Assembly (NCBI GenBank): GCA_008729055.1
Contig: SDUX01000005.1
Location: 2,662,955 to 2,726,954, forward strand
Source: Pyropia haitanensis
Taxonomy: Eukaryota; Rhodophyta; Bangiophyceae; Bangiales; Bangiaceae
Direction of reading: 5' to 3'
Length of the DNA: 64,000 bases
Shown here: positions 18,781 to 31,500 of the stretch, piece after piece
Position numbering within the stretch: the first letter of the stretch is position 1
Layout of the letters: every line of letters starts with the position of its first letter
Notes under the pieces: generated by a model
Told to the model about the DNA's origin: nothing
The model's database searches: none
The model's input: only the letters and a program-made list of their open reading frames with translations
Program-made: the position numbers and the translations under genes

Positions 18781-21700
18781 GCTTCCATTAATATCGCGCG
18801 GTTCTTTCCGCGCCCGATTGTACCTGACCCATTGGTGCGTACACCGGGCCCAAGGGAGACCTCTTCCTGCGTACCTCCCCTGACACGTCGGGTGACAGCC
18901 TGGATGCAACGTCGGGCGGGGATGAAGAGGCCCTATGGGTTCAAGGGAACTTTGCTCGTACTGCGTAAGCGTAACTTTGCTGCGGATGCGTCTGTTCAGC
19001 TGGACCGCATGGACCCGAGACGTACAACGGCCGTACTGGATACAGGCGCTGGGACAAGTGTGGTACGTGAGGACCTACTGCCCGAGGGGTGACGCAACCG
19101 GGCCGCCCGGGCCCCTCAGTCCACATATGTTGGTGATGCCTCGGGTCAACTGCTCAAGGCCCGTGGGATCGTGGAGCTTTCGGTCATTGTGGACGGCAAG
19201 GCCATGCCGTTTGAGTTCCTGGTTGTACGGGCCCTCTCGGTCCCTTTGATCCTTGGGATGGACTTTTAACGTGTCCACGTGAAGGCTATTTACCCGGGGA
19301 CCGAGGCGGTGTTATGGGCCCACGGGTTCCTCACGTACGCCAAGCGCACGTGGAACGGTAAGACCCAAGATTCCCAGCCGGTCCAGGGGAACCCGGTCCG
19401 CCAAGATCCAGCGGCCCTATGCCTGGCCAAAGCAGTCACGTTGGCCCCCAGGTTCATACAAGCCGTCTACGTCCGGTGTAGTACGAACGGACGATGCCTC
19501 CTGTACGAGCGTCCCCACAAGTTGGCCAAGAAAGGCATCCGGTTGCACAATGCCTTGGCCAATGTACGGACCCGACGGGACGCCCGTTTGTACCTGACGA
19601 ACCTCACGGACCAACCGGTCAACCTGCCCAAGAACTTCGCCGTTGGGCTCGCGATCCCGCATGATGGACCAGTCTACGAGGTCCCCGAGGACAGGTTGCC
19701 TGGGACCTGTGAGGGGGCCGCCCCGGTGAACACGCTGGGAGGGACCCAAGGGAACACGCCATCGGAAGCGCCGTCGGCCAAATCAGGCCCGAGTATGGGC
19801 CACGCTGGAGACGCTTCACGATCCGGGGAATCCCGACCCAAGATGGACGGTGTCGGTTCGAATCCGATGCCCAAGGTGGCCTGGAATGTGATCCCTCAGG
19901 CCCTGCATACCGCGGTACGAGATTTACTGGAGCGCTACAAGGGGCTCTGGGATGGCCAGTTGGGCCGAATGGACATTACGCCCCACCGGATCACGCTCAA
20001 GGAAGGGGCCAAGCCTGTCCGGTCCCAACCGTACCGCACTGGGCTCCATCACCGGGACCTCATCAAGGACCAAGTGGCCAAACAGTCCAAGCTGGGGGTC
20101 ATCGAGCCGTCCCAGGCGGAGTGGTCCTTTCCGGTTGTTTTGGTCCCTAAGCCCGATGGATCCCCCCGGTTCTGTGTGGACTACAGACGGCTCAACGACC
20201 TCACCGTCAAGAACGCGTACCCACTGCCCCGCATGGACGACTGTATCGATTTTCTCGGTGAGGCCACTGTGCTCTCCATGCTGGATGCGAATGCTGGGTA
20301 CTGGCAGATTCCTGTGGCTCCGGAGGACCGAGACAAGACCACGTTCACGTGTCACGAAGAGACCTACAGGTACATCCGTCTCCCATTTGGCCTGACGAAC
20401 GCGCCGGCCACGTTCCAACGGGCCATTGACATGATCCTGTCTGGGGTCAAGTGGAAGACGTGCCTTGTGTACCTGGATAATATCATTGTGTTCTCCACGA
20501 GTCCGGAGGAACACCTGGCCCACCTAAATGAGATTTTCGGGCTCCTCGCCCGGGCCGGAGTGTCCCTCAAGGCCAGTACGTGCTTTCTTTTCCACGAGGA
20601 GGTCGAGTACCTTGGCCACATCGTCAGCCGGGGCCACCTTCGGGTCAACGAGAAGAACCTCGTGGGCCTGCGGAAGGCTCGGACCCCAAGGATCAAGAAG
20701 GACCTGCGGAGCTTTCTGGGCATGTGTAACGTGTACCGCAGGTTCGTCAAGGACTATGCCAAGGTGGCCCGGCCCCTCTTGGCCCTGACCAGTTCCAAGA
20801 TCCCCGACCCTTTGCCCCCTTTCACCGGGGAGCAGATGGAGGCGTTCAAGGACCTCAAGGACCGACTGACCCATACTCCAATTTTGGCCCTACCGAGACC
20901 CACGGGCCACTACATTGTGGACACGGATGCTAGTGCCACCCAGGTCGGTTGTGTGCTGCTCCAGGAACAAGAGGACAGGGCCTACAAGCCTGTGAGATAC
21001 TGGAGCCGCGTCCTGACGTCTTCTGAACGGAACTACAGTACCACGGAACGAGAGTGCCTTGCTGTTATATGGGCCCTATTCCTGCTCCGGCCCTATCTCC
21101 AAGGGACCCGCTTAGTGGTACGCACGGACCGTACGGCCCTGAAGTGGATGTTACATATGGACGGGGCCCACGGACGTCTAGCCCGCTGGCGCGTGAGGCT
21201 CGCCGAGTTCAACTATACCGTGGAGTCCCGGCCAGGCCAGCATCACCGTGCGGCGGACGTCATGTCCCGACTGGCCACGACCGGGGACGATAAGGGACCC
21301 ATACCGGACGAGATCCCTTCCTTGCTTACGCTGGCCAATTTTGTTCAGGGATGGGTCCAGCCCACGTTCAAGTCGGACCGACGATACCCGCCCCTGACGA
21401 TCCGGCGGATACTCGAGGCCCAAGGGAAGGACCAACGTTGCAAGGAACTCCGGGAAGAAATGAACAGCAACGCCAACTCAAGGTACGGGGAGACGCCGGA
21501 AGGATTGCTGATACGACTGGCCCCCCTGGACCGAGCGGTTCAAATGGTGGTCCCCAAGTCCCTCCAGCGGGAGGTCATGACCCTGGAACACGAGCCGGGC
21601 CACGCCGGACACCCTGGGGTCAACAAAATGTACGCCTCTATGAGGCGGGTCTTTTATTGGGAGTCAATGGTGGCCGACGTGTACGCGTTTGTCACCGACT

Positions 21701-23004
21701 GTCCCGCCTGTGCCAAGGGTAAGGTCCAAGGACGCCGACGGACCAACTACCTGAAACTCTTCCCGGCCACTGAGCCCTTCACGGAGGTGTGTCTTGACCT
21801 GTTGGGCCCCCTGCCTGAGACGAGCAATGGGAACGTGTACCTGCTCGTCATCGTGGACCGTTTTACCAAGCTGACCCGTGTGGTCCCCATCGCCCGAGAG
21901 GACGCGGACACTGTCGTTTCCGCGTTCCTCGATACCTGGGTTGCTTCTTATGGACCACCGGATACGCTGCTCACGGACAATGGGCCCCAACTCGCGTCTA
22001 CTCATTTCCGCGGGGTCTGTGGGATGCTGGGAATCAAGCACGTGACGTCTACGACGGACCATCCCCAGACCCAGGGCCAGGTTGAGCGGTACGATCGGAC
22101 CATCGTGACCCAGCTCCGGACCTACGTCGAGGACCATCAGGACCGGTGGGACGAGCTGGCCTCTGTGCTCACGGTGGCCTACAATTCGAGGCCCCATCAG
22201 AGTACCGGTGTGGCCCCGTTTGAGTTTGTGGCCCCTGATCGGGTCCGCACCTTTGCTCTGGACCGTCTTCCTGAGTCCCCGTACCCGAAACAGTTCACTG
22301 GGGACCCCCGCCAAGCACGAGAGGCACGCCGGGCCCATCTCCGGAACCTAGCCTTTAAGGTCCGCAAGAACCTTGACCTGGCGCAAAGGCGGTACAAGAA
22401 GGGGTACGATAACCGGGTCCAACCGGCCCACCAGGCCCTCCGTGTCGGTGACTGGATCTACGTGGATACGCATGACAAGGACCGGAAGAAACTGGACCAG
22501 AGAGTGAAGGGACCCTATCGGATCCTGAGTCGTGACGACCGTACGTTTACGATCCTGGACGGGGTCACGTTGGACAGAGTCAGTAGTGACCACGTGGCCC
22601 GGGCGCCGACGCCCGCGGGCGAGACGGATTCTACCTCGACGCTACGTGGTCTCCAAGAACCGGTCGTCCCTTCGGATCACGAGGATATTGGGGTCAGCTT
22701 TGTTTGGGAACGCTTTGTTGGACACGACAGGGACCAAGACGGTGAGCTCTGGGTCTTGGTCCGCTGGTGGGGCTACGATGCATCCGAGGACACGTGGGAA
22801 CCGGCCCATAAGCTCGACCGGGCCAAGGTGATCCAATATTGTCAGCGTGTCGGAACCGAGCCCCCCATGTTGGAGGAAGTATCCATTGCCCTGCTGGAAC
22901 AATACAATGCCATGTACAATGAGTGGCCCTGGTGCTTGGAACCGGGCGCCGACTTATGTCCCTGCGGGTCAGAAGGGAACGGACAGCACTGGAGATGGAC
23001 GTAG
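18781..23004 (+). pseudogene. pol: Chromovirus protease-RT-RNase H-integrase-chromodomain polyprotein with inactivating changes
   Basis: Frame -1 relative to gag. Protease: AVLDTGAGTSVV (about 19030) to VPLILGMDF. RT: YPLPRMDDCIDFLG, LPFGLTNAPATFQ, then YLDN at 20470 where YLDD is required. RNase H: VDTDASATQVGC, ERECLAVIWAL. Integrase: HHCC zinc finger (HEPGHAGHPGVNK ... CPACAKGK, 21590-21720) and the D,D,E set in VCLDLLGPL, LLTDNGPQL and TQGQVERYD. The C-terminus is a chromodomain (SFVWERFVGHD ... VLVRWWGYDASEDTWEP, 22695-22830), which targets insertion to histone-marked chromatin in this group. Two in-frame stops interrupt the protease part: TGA at 19090 and TAA at 19267. With the D-to-N change, autonomous activity is unlikely; stops and substitution are all C-to-T or G-to-A. 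Confidence 0.9.
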
Positions 23005-23354
23005 GGTGGGCCAAACCCGTTCGATGGGCCTCTTGAAGTAAGACAGCACGGAACCAGGAGCTCCTTTGGAGCTTCATGTGAGACGATGTTACACGATCAT
23101 ATACGACACGGCCCCACAAATGGCCCCTAGACCACTTTATGTGCTACTATGAACGCAGGGACAGAGAACGGAACGCAAAGAGGCCCCAAGACAAAGCATC
23201 GTAAGATGGGCAAAAGCGAACGCATCCAACCCGTCCGACAAAGACCCTCAACGGACCCAGGGGGCCCATGGGACTCTACCGCCATGCGCGAGCCCCGCCC
23301 CGGAGTCCCCCTTCCTCATCCATGGCGTCCCGCTGGTGGATCCGCGCAGCCGGG

Positions 23355-25005
23355 TCAACCCCCCCGCCAGAACCGCTGCGCCACATCCTCGGCCACTTGT
23401 AACTCCTGGCCCGTGGTGTTCCGGAGACCCGTGCGGTCGACCAGGTCCAACAACGCCTTGTAATCGGGGGCCTCCGCGTCGGCTTGGAGACGGGCCCACT
23501 CGGCAACTCGGACCCCCCCCCACGTTGACCAAGGAGTGAAGGACGGCCGACAGTACGGGACCGACGTGTGCCCTAGTCAACGTGTCTACGGGACACCCGA
23601 TGAACCCGCGGAGCCCAATGACTTGGACGGGAGTCAGGGTCTGGTCCATTGCCGCGAGGTCCCCGTCCGGTACGTCCCCGTGGCTCAACAGGTTGGCCAC
23701 AAGGATAGACCGTGTGGGTCCCGGCTGGTCCCGTCGGCTCGGAGACCCCGAGGACTCACCCGCGTGTGCCTCGCGTAGGCCCAAAGGCCCTCTCTCGGCC
23801 TCGGGATCCAAGTCCGCCCCTGGTACCCCAAGGATGTCCCGACTCTCGACAATGTCCGAGGAGTACGGGAGGGCCAGGGGGAAGAGGTCCTCGTCCACCA
23901 CGGCGGCCCAGACACCGTCCACGGTCTCGAAGCGTACTTGGATCCAGGACGTACGGTCCCGCCGGCCGGGGTCAAGACGGGACAGACGACTCATGAGGCC
24001 CGCCACGGTGGCCAACTGATCCCCAAGGGTAAGGAGGGCCGAGAGGTCCCGCCCCGCCGACCCGTCGTACCCTGCGGGCCCTTGGCAGATGGCCTTCACC
24101 CCGAGACGTTGGATCCACGCGCGCAGGGTCCTTGGGTACAGCCACATCTTGGACTCGTGACGCGCTTGGTCCAGAAGGTACACGGCAGCGCTGGTGGTCC
24201 ACTCGGACCTGAAGACACACCAGGCAAAGGGGTCATGGTTCTTGAGCAGATCCTCAAAGTAACACTGGACCACGGGGAGTTCCACCATGGCCCCAAAGGG
24301 TACCTCGACGCCCCGCCACCACGCCGGAACCCGCAGGAAGTGGACTCCACGGAGCGCCTGGGGACAGCTGGGAAACTCTTGCTGGTGCCAGCCGAAAAGG
24401 AACCCGTTCTTGTCCCGGTGGTGCCGCGTGATCACAAGGGACGCATGGTCCGGGCAGAAGTTCGTCTGCTCTAGGAACGGTGGAGCCATGATGACGTACG
24501 AGGCCAAAGGCGGGGCCGGCAGGATCCCGTGCGTGTCGCGTCGGGCCTGCTTGAACCGCGTCACGTACCCCGCCTCCGCGGCATGGCGGACGACGGTGAT
24601 GGCGTTCGCACGATTCGCGTACATGGGGACGAGGGCCTCAGGCATCGTGGCCATCTGCTTCCGGAACGAGTTCCCCGGGGTCGACGCGTCCATGGCCCGT
24701 AGGACACGGTGGGCCCGATTGGACGTGACCCAACCGCGGGCCTCCTCCCGCCGCCAGGCGAGGACCGTCTCTGGACTGAAGTTCTTTAGTACGTTGCCGA
24801 TGGCTACCCGGTACGCTTGACCCGCCCCCGCCTCCTCCACGGGCCCTTGGTTCGCTCGGCCGCCTTCTTCCCCTTGATCACCCTGGTCCCCTGGGTCCGC
24901 TTGGTCCTCTTGTCCTGCTGCAACCGCTGCGGGGCCCAACTGGCCCATGTCGACGTCGCCGCCCTCACCGGGGCCGGCGCCACCCGCGACACCCCCCGAG
25001 TCCAT
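23355..25005 (-). CDS. Antisense accessory ORF inside chromovirus, unknown function
   Basis: On the strand opposite gag-pol, wholly between pol and the 3' LTR. ATG at 25005 (MDSGGVAGGAG); an earlier non-ATG extension exists. After an acidic Gly/Asp-rich start comes a compact domain with many Trp, Tyr, His and Cys: VLKNFSPETVLAWRREEARG, YVTRFKQARRDTHGILP, MAPPFLEQTNFCPDHASLV, GFLFGWHQQEFPSCPQALRG, CYFEDLLKNHDPFAWCVFR. The frame moves by one at a 9-base poly-C (plus 23513-23521). The shifted frame carries a clearly protein-like tail (VAEWARLQADAEAPDYKAL, ELQVAEDVAQRFWRGG) to the TGA at 23355, about 550 aa in all. No signal peptide or membrane segment is seen, so it is not an obvious envelope. 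Antisense extra ORFs are known in some plant Ty3 lineages; this one matches nothing I recognise. A TATA-like tatagc lies near 25458 on the minus strand. Confidence 0.7.
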
Positions 25006-25785
25006 TGCCAGGAGGAGGGGAGGGGGAGGGGACCGCGACCACGGACACGGGGCCAGAGGAGGGTGGATACTGGGTGCGAGGGGGTGGATGGGTGGAGGGC
25101 CCACGAGGAGGAGCGGGCGGGGTGGTGGTCGTGACGATGGGGGAACGGGTCCGGAGGATCCCGTGAGGGGGAAGCGTTGGGGTCGAGGTACGGCGGGACG
25201 GGGCGGACGCGGACGGGTGAGCCCAACGGGGCCCGCTTATCTGTCGGTCGTCCTCTTTCCGCCGGGGCCGGCACCACTCCTCGCCGGTCCCCCATCTCGG
25301 CGCCCCCACGCGTTGGTGGCCGTGCCCCTCGCCCCCTCCCCTGGCGTGTGTAGCGTCTGATGGGGGGGGGGAGGGAGGCAGGTCACCTGGGGTGCGCCGG
25401 GTTGGTGGGCGCTGCCTGCGCCACCCACCACCCCATCCCCCGACGCGCTGGTGCGGGCTATACCCCCCGCCTCCCGGCCCTCTCGCCCCCCCCTGGCGTG
25501 TGTAACGTCCGAGGGGGGGGGCAGGCGGCCCGAAGGTAGGGGGGGGATTGCGCCGTGCCGACGTGTCTCCCCCGGATCCCGGATGGAACCCGTATGGAAC
25601 CCCCCCATGGCCGGTCCGCGCCGACGGTCCCCCTGCTTGCTGACCCTTGCCGGGGAGCCCGCGGTGACGGACGCTGGCCCCGGATCCCGCCTGGCGTGGT
25701 GACCCCCTCGCCTCACTGGTTCCCCTCGGTCCTCCCTGCTGGTTGCCCTGGGCCGGCGGGACGCTTGGCCCTTGTGAGGGGGCCA
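25005..25785. other. Non-coding leader of the antisense ORF / pre-LTR region with polypurine tract
   Basis: GC-rich, no credible ORF. Two related blocks (ctggcgtgtgtagcgtctg with a poly-G at 25340, and ctggcgtgtgtaacgtccg with a poly-G at 25493) form a 150-bp spaced direct repeat. Just before the 3' LTR, gtgagggggcca (25775-25785) is the likely polypurine tract. Confidence 0.5.
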
Positions 25786-26377
25786 TGTGGCGTTCTGGCC
25801 GTGCCTGGGTGGTGGGGGGTCCTCGGGGAGGTGCCTCGGGACCCGGCTGCCTGTGATACGTGGAGGTCGGGCGGTCGGGAGCCCTTGGCCCGTGTCCTGT
25901 GATCCCATTGGTCCGTCTCGGTCGTGGTGACTTGGCCGGAGTGGGGGCCGCGGGGTCTGTATCTCCCGTCTTTCCTTTGCGTGTTTTCGTGTCTTCCCCG
26001 TTTTTCCCACTGGGTTTTTTTCGGGGTTGACATTTGTGTGTGGGGGGGTTTCGCCTGCTTTTTCGTCTGCTTTTCGCCTGCTTTTCGCCCGATTTTGGCC
26101 GGCCGGGGCTCGGGTCGTGAGTCCTGGCGGGCCCGGTGCCAACAAAGGCACCGGGCCCCCGAAGGTACTTGGGTGGCGCCCCGGGGTCTCCCCGGGGCCA
26201 TCTGCGTAAATCAACGGATGTTTGGGTTCTTGTTCCCTCGGGCTTTTGTCCTGTGTACCCGTGCCTCGTTCCGGGGTGGGCGAGTGGATCCGCAGGTTCC
26301 CTTCTCCGTTCCTTCCTGGGTCCGTGTGTGTTGACCTGTCCCCGTGGTCCCCTGGGATCCATTGGAATAACGCTACA
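25786..26377 (+). repeat. 3' LTR of chromovirus
   Basis: 592 bp, same length as the 5' LTR; followed by TSD CGCAC at 26378-26382. Confidence 0.95.
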
Positions 26378-26382
26378 CGCAC

Positions 26383-28096
26383 ACAGGTAGTGCGCCCAGA
26401 GCATCCCTCTCCTCACACCGCAGGCTGCCTCGCAGCGCGACGCCTGCTACCCTCTGGATGGATTCTCCCCGTGAGGGCCTCCCCCGCAAGTGCGGGGGCC
26501 CACATGCACGACCAGTATCCCCTCACCCTGCGCTCTCCTGCACTCACTCCCCTCTGACCTCTCCCGACCGCGCTCGCCCCGCTGGTGGGGTACACTCGCC
26601 CCCACTTGGCGCCACGTCCGCTCCTCTCTCGTGGCTGTCAGCAGACCTCCCCCCCCCCGCCCCTCGTGCACTGCTCCCCACATCGCCTTGTCAGCGGAGA
26701 AGGGAAGGGATGCAAAGCGGCGCACTGCTACCACGTGCGACGGGTCTGGTGGTGGCAAGTCCAAGTACTTGGGATGCACCGCCTTTCACAGTCCCGCAAC
26801 AGTTCCGCTACTGGTGGCGCCCCGCCGCCGCCGCCCCGCTCGGCGCGGCACTGCCGCCCGCAGACGGAGGCGGCGACGGCCGGCTAGGGCCGGTCGGAAA
26901 GGCCGACGCGGCCGCCGCCACTACCGCCCTGCTTGCTTTGGAGAGCGTATCCGCGGCGGGTGGGGCGGGGGCGCGGGCGGGGACGGGGGAGAAGCGGCTG
27001 CGGATGGGGCCCGTCTTTGACCGTGGGGGACGGGTGGCGGAGAGGGAGGGGGGGGAGAGGGGGCAGGGAGGGTGGCGTGGCCGCGGCGGCCGCCGGGAAG
27101 GGGGAAAGTGGGGGCGTGGGCTCGGCGGGCGCGGCCGGGGGAAGCCGGAAGGGGGGGGGGGCGGCCGGGGGAAGCCGGAAGGGGGGGGGGCGCGGCCGGG
27201 GGGGGGGGGGTCCTAGCCCCGGGGGGGGGGGAGGGAGGGGGCGGCGGCGGCGTGTGAAGCGGCTGTTCTTGGAGAAAGCGCGCGGCGCGCGACACGGGTG
27301 ACCGGGAGCACGGGCGCGTTGCACAGAAACTGGAAGCAACACCAAAAGTACAGTACACTGGAGACGGACTAGACCGACCCGTAAGCCCGTAGCCGATGCC
27401 CGGTGGGGCCAGCCCCCCGCGCCCGCACTGGGGCAGCCCGCCCGCCCTGTCGCCTGCCGCCCGGAGGCGGCCGCCCTCCCATCATCGCCTGCTCCAGAAG
27501 TCCCGGCCGAGGCGGGGCGGCGCGCCCGCGGCGGCCGAGGCACCCCCGCAGGCGCAATGCCTGCCACGTGGCGGCGGCGGCCGTTGGCCCAATCATTGGG
27601 CCGTCCCCGTCATGCACATGTCCATCCCAATGGGATCGAGAACATCTGATGCGCATCAGCCGCATCCAGGCCCGCTTAGATGCGCGTTTTGGATGTGGAT
27701 CCCAAGCCCATCAAATCCATGCTGGGATACCAGGGGCTGTAAGACCCTGGCGCATCAGCGACCGGGGCGTTTCTGACGTGTAGTGTGCTGTGTTCTTGGT
27801 TCTGCGACTGTACAGGATTTGTGAGCCACTCTCAGACGGCAGCGGTCTTCAACCACGGATTAAATTACTGCATCTCTGATGTAGCCTGGCCAGATTGGAC
27901 TGTCAGGAGCAGGACGGCTCCCAATTCTGCGCGCCTTTCCGCTCGCACGGAGTCGTCAGCGTCGTCGTCACTTGCCCGCACGTCCAAGACCGCTCGTCAA
28001 GCAGAGTCGCGTCGTCGTCGCGGTCGTGTGGGTACATGTGTGGAAGCATTGTAGTGGTTCCGAGTGCTCGTGGTGGCACGTGACGTCCCAGAAGCA
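26383..28096. other. Unassigned host DNA with a 30-bp poly-G minisatellite
   Basis: A plus frame from 26458 to 27216 (252 aa) is Pro/Ala then Arg/Gly-rich without domains. At 27127-27200 the unit cggccgggggaagccggaag plus a G-run repeats two to three times. From 27590 the DNA is more AT-balanced with no ORF of note. No gene is called. Confidence 0.4.
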
Positions 28097-28101
28097 GCAT
28101 G

Positions 28102-28377
28102 TGTGGGAATAAAGGTCTGTATCTTCCTACCGACCCCGTCTGTCACCGTCCGCCCTCGGTGCGCCCGACTATGTACGGGGCCTGACCCCTCACTCCCACT
28201 CACTGCAGCGCCCCCCCCCCACACGGCCTCTCACAGGCAACTGTCTCTTGCGGGGCGGGGTGGTGCCGCTCGTCTGCCGCGGCGGTCGGTCGACCCGCTT
28301 CGTGGGCCGATCGTACTTGTCCGCGCCGCCGCATAACTCCACCGTGGACTTGACCATTCTTGTCATGGCCACTCACA
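28102..28377 (-). repeat. 3' LTR of copia element
   Basis: 276 bp, identical in length and apparently in sequence to 34654-34929. Confidence 0.95.
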
Positions 28378-28524
28378 CTCACCCGTACTCCATCTTGCCC
28401 TTGACCAGCACGGCGAGCGAGGCGACTGCGTGGGCGACATGTCGGAGCCCATGGACGACACGGCCACGCACGCAATCAGCACCACCGGCTAGCAGAGAGG
28501 CCGGCGGGCGGGCGAGGGAGGCGA

Positions 28525-31500
28525 CTAGTTGGGCGAGGGGAGCACGTCCGCTGCGCCGTCGTCCTCCTGCGCGTCGTCCGTTGTCGCGCCGTCCGCTTGC
28601 GCGTCCGCCAGCTTGTCGCACCCCGGGTCGTTGTCGGCTCGCTTCGTCTTGGCGGTGGCGCACCGCAAGGTGAGTGCGCCGGCCGCGATGGCCGCGCGCA
28701 GGTTGTTCGCCCCGGTGGCCTTAGTGAGGCCGTCCGCCAACTGGAAGCGGCCAGGCATCCACGTGATGCTCGCTAAGGCACCACTGGTGTAGTAGTCCCG
28801 CAGGTCCTCCACGACCGCCCGGACCTCCTTCGAGCCCGTCTCGCAGCGGGAAGACAAGGCGTCGTACACGCCGAGAGAGTCTGTCACGACATGGACAGAG
28901 GGTGGCACCTGGTCCGCACCGCCTAACAGCGCGCCCGCGACCGACGCCAGAGTCAGCGCCGCCTGCAGGCCGTGCAGCAGGGCAAACGCCTCCGCCGCGA
29001 AGGAGCTGTGGGTAACCCGCCGCTGGCGATGGGAGCCCCACGCCACCATCGTGCTCCGCGCCAAACCGTCGGGGACCCGGCCATCGGATCCCGCTGCAGA
29101 CGAGGTCAGGAAAATTGCGTACCCCGCCTGCGACACCGGCGCCCGGATAGTAACCGCCGACGAGTCCGTAAATAGTACGAGGTGACGAGGACTTGGTGCA
29201 GGCAGGAATAGAAGCGGCACGCCACGCGCCTGCCGCATTTGGCGGATGACCTTGTTGGCCCTCACCAGGTCGGTAACGCGGGCATCCTTGAATCGCCGCG
29301 CCAGCAGAGCGGTGGCGCAGGCCAGGTGCGGCACCGTCTGGCCGGTCGCCCACAATAGGGCGCCCGTTGCGCGCCGGTACTCGGTGAGCTCGGCCGGGTT
29401 GACCGCCAACCTCTTGTCCCGCGCGCGGTGCGGTTCAATGTCGGTGTCGTCGATGGAGTCAATGTAGGCGTCCTGGTCGACAGTGACCTCCGTGGATGGC
29501 CCGCGCCCCGAGAAGCGCGTGACCACTCGTAGACCAGTAAACGTGAAGGATCCGACGACGGTCGGTCCCACAGTAAAGGCGTTGCGCAGCCCTCGCTCAA
29601 ACGCCGTCACTCCATCGGTCGTGCCTGAAAAGAGGAAGTCGTCCACGTGGACCGCAACAAGGAGCACCAACTTGCCGTCCTTGTGCATGGTGAAGACCCC
29701 GTGGTCCCCCACCGCCCGCTCGGCGCCCACGGACTCCAGCAGCTCGACGACACGCTTGTACCACATACGTGGGGCGTCGGTGAGGCCGTACGCGCACTTG
29801 TTGAGCTTCCAGACGAGCCCGGGCGGCACGCGCGCATACGGGGGAGGCCGGACATACACGGGGGCAGGGCGGTCGATGGGCATGCCCTGCAAGAACGCGG
29901 TGGACACGTCCACCGTCCGCGGCACCCATCCAAACGTGACAGTCGCAGCAAGCACAAGGCGCACGGACGCTCGGGACACCGTCGGCGACACCCGATCAAC
30001 GTTGGCGCGCTGAGGGTCCTCAAATCCTCGCACGCACAGCCGCGCCTTAAGTTTCGGCGGGTCCCCGGGTAGTTGAGGCGACTTAATAGTGTACACCCAC
30101 CGAGTAGATAGGACCCGCTGGCCAACGTCACGGACTTGGTTGTAGACGGACTGTTCCGCCCATGCGTCCAGCTCAGAATCCATAGGCTTGTCAAAGCGGC
30201 GCCCCGCCTCCGCAACGGGCACCTCCGTGCGGCGTCGCTGCTCCCTCCGCGTGATGAGGGCAGCATAGTCGTGCATTGCGTCTTGTTCCGGCACGTGTCC
30301 GTCGGTTGCCTGGTGTGTGGGCAGCGACCGAGCATCGTTGCGTACGGCCGAGTCCGATTGCGCGGATGATGACGTCGTGGGGTGGTTGTCCGAGCTCCGA
30401 CCACCGCACTCAGCACAATAGTCAGCCACCTCCTGGGCCATCTCCAGCACCGCGTCATCGCGCACCCCATTCATCCACAGCCGCGCACGGGTCCCTGCGG
30501 CAGACAGATGGTGCCATTGCGCGTGTAGCTTCTCCAGTTCCGCCTGCAGGTTTGCCCGGTTGGCGCACAGAGAGTGGACCAGCGCGGCGCCGGTGAGGCG
30601 CCCCAGTGCGGGAGGAGTAGAGCTCCTTGAGTCTTGGTCACAGTCATCCGAACATAGTACGGCAGGTGGCTTGGTCTTCACGTCAGACACCAGGGCGTTC
30701 GCTTGCACGGCAGCAGCGGCGCGTTGCAGCATGTCCGATACGGCCTCACGCCGAGGGGCCTGGTCCGCCGGGGGGTGATCAGGATCAGCGCTCGTCGGCG
30801 CTCGGGAAGAGCGTCCAGCGGTGTCGGAAAGATCCGTGCGGCGCCCGACCGCCCCTGGTGCCGAGTGTGGCAGCTCGTCGGGCACGGAGGGGCGGAGGCG
30901 CAGGCACTCTGAGTGGCGCGTAGTCCAGGTGGCGCCATGCCGCAGGCGGACCTGCTTGCCAGCCTGCCCGGCAACAGTGGCCGGCCCGCGCCAGCCGCGC
31001 CGGTCCGGGTTGAGGTCGTCCACCCAGTAGTCGACCAGCGTCCCCAAGGGCCACACGGCATTGGAGTTCCTGTCCGGCGGGCGGTTAAGCGCCCGTCGGA
31101 GCGACTGGTCCGCCTCCGCCCGAGAGAAGGCCGCCCGGGAAGACGCAAGCATGTTGAGGGTGGTCAGCAGGTGGCCGTCCTCACGCGCTCCAAGCGTGTG
31201 CATGGCCGGGAGATTGTCCGAGAGTATTGAGGGCAGGCGGGGCAGACTTCCCGTGACGAGCTGGAACGGGGTAGCAGCATTGTGCACGGCCAGGTTGTTC
31301 TTGGAGAATGCCGCGTGGGATAGCAGGTCCTGAAAGGTGGCGTCGGGATAATCACTTTGCAGCGTCTCCACGGTGCGCTTGACCACGGCGTTGTGACGCT
31401 CACAAACACCGTTGCTCCAGGCCGCTTGCGCCGCCGTGGCGGTCACAGTGATGTTAAACCGCTCGCCCAAGAGCCGGAAGAGGTCGCTCTGGAACTCACC

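Larger units (their letters stand above)
16225..26382 (+). mobile_element. Ty3/gypsy chromovirus with antisense accessory ORF
   Basis: Bounded by two 592-bp LTRs that begin TGTGG and end CTACA and by a perfect 5-bp target duplication CGCAC (16225-16229 and 26378-26382). Internal order: gag (16970-18778), protease-RT-RNase H-integrase-chromodomain (18781-23004), then 2.8 kb containing an opposite-strand ORF (25005 down to 23355) before the 3' LTR. I count about four differences between the LTRs by eye, so insertion is recent. Even so, pol has two in-frame stops and an RT active-site change. Total length is about 10.15 kb, long for a chromovirus because of the extra module. Confidence 0.95.

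Noticed and set aside
19850..19870. tRNA T-loop-like sequence ggttcgaatcc
   Set aside because: It lies inside the open pol frame and no cloverleaf can be built around it.
27030..27260. Gly/Arg-rich RNA-binding protein
   Set aside because: Frames come entirely from poly-G minisatellite; no RRM or other domain.
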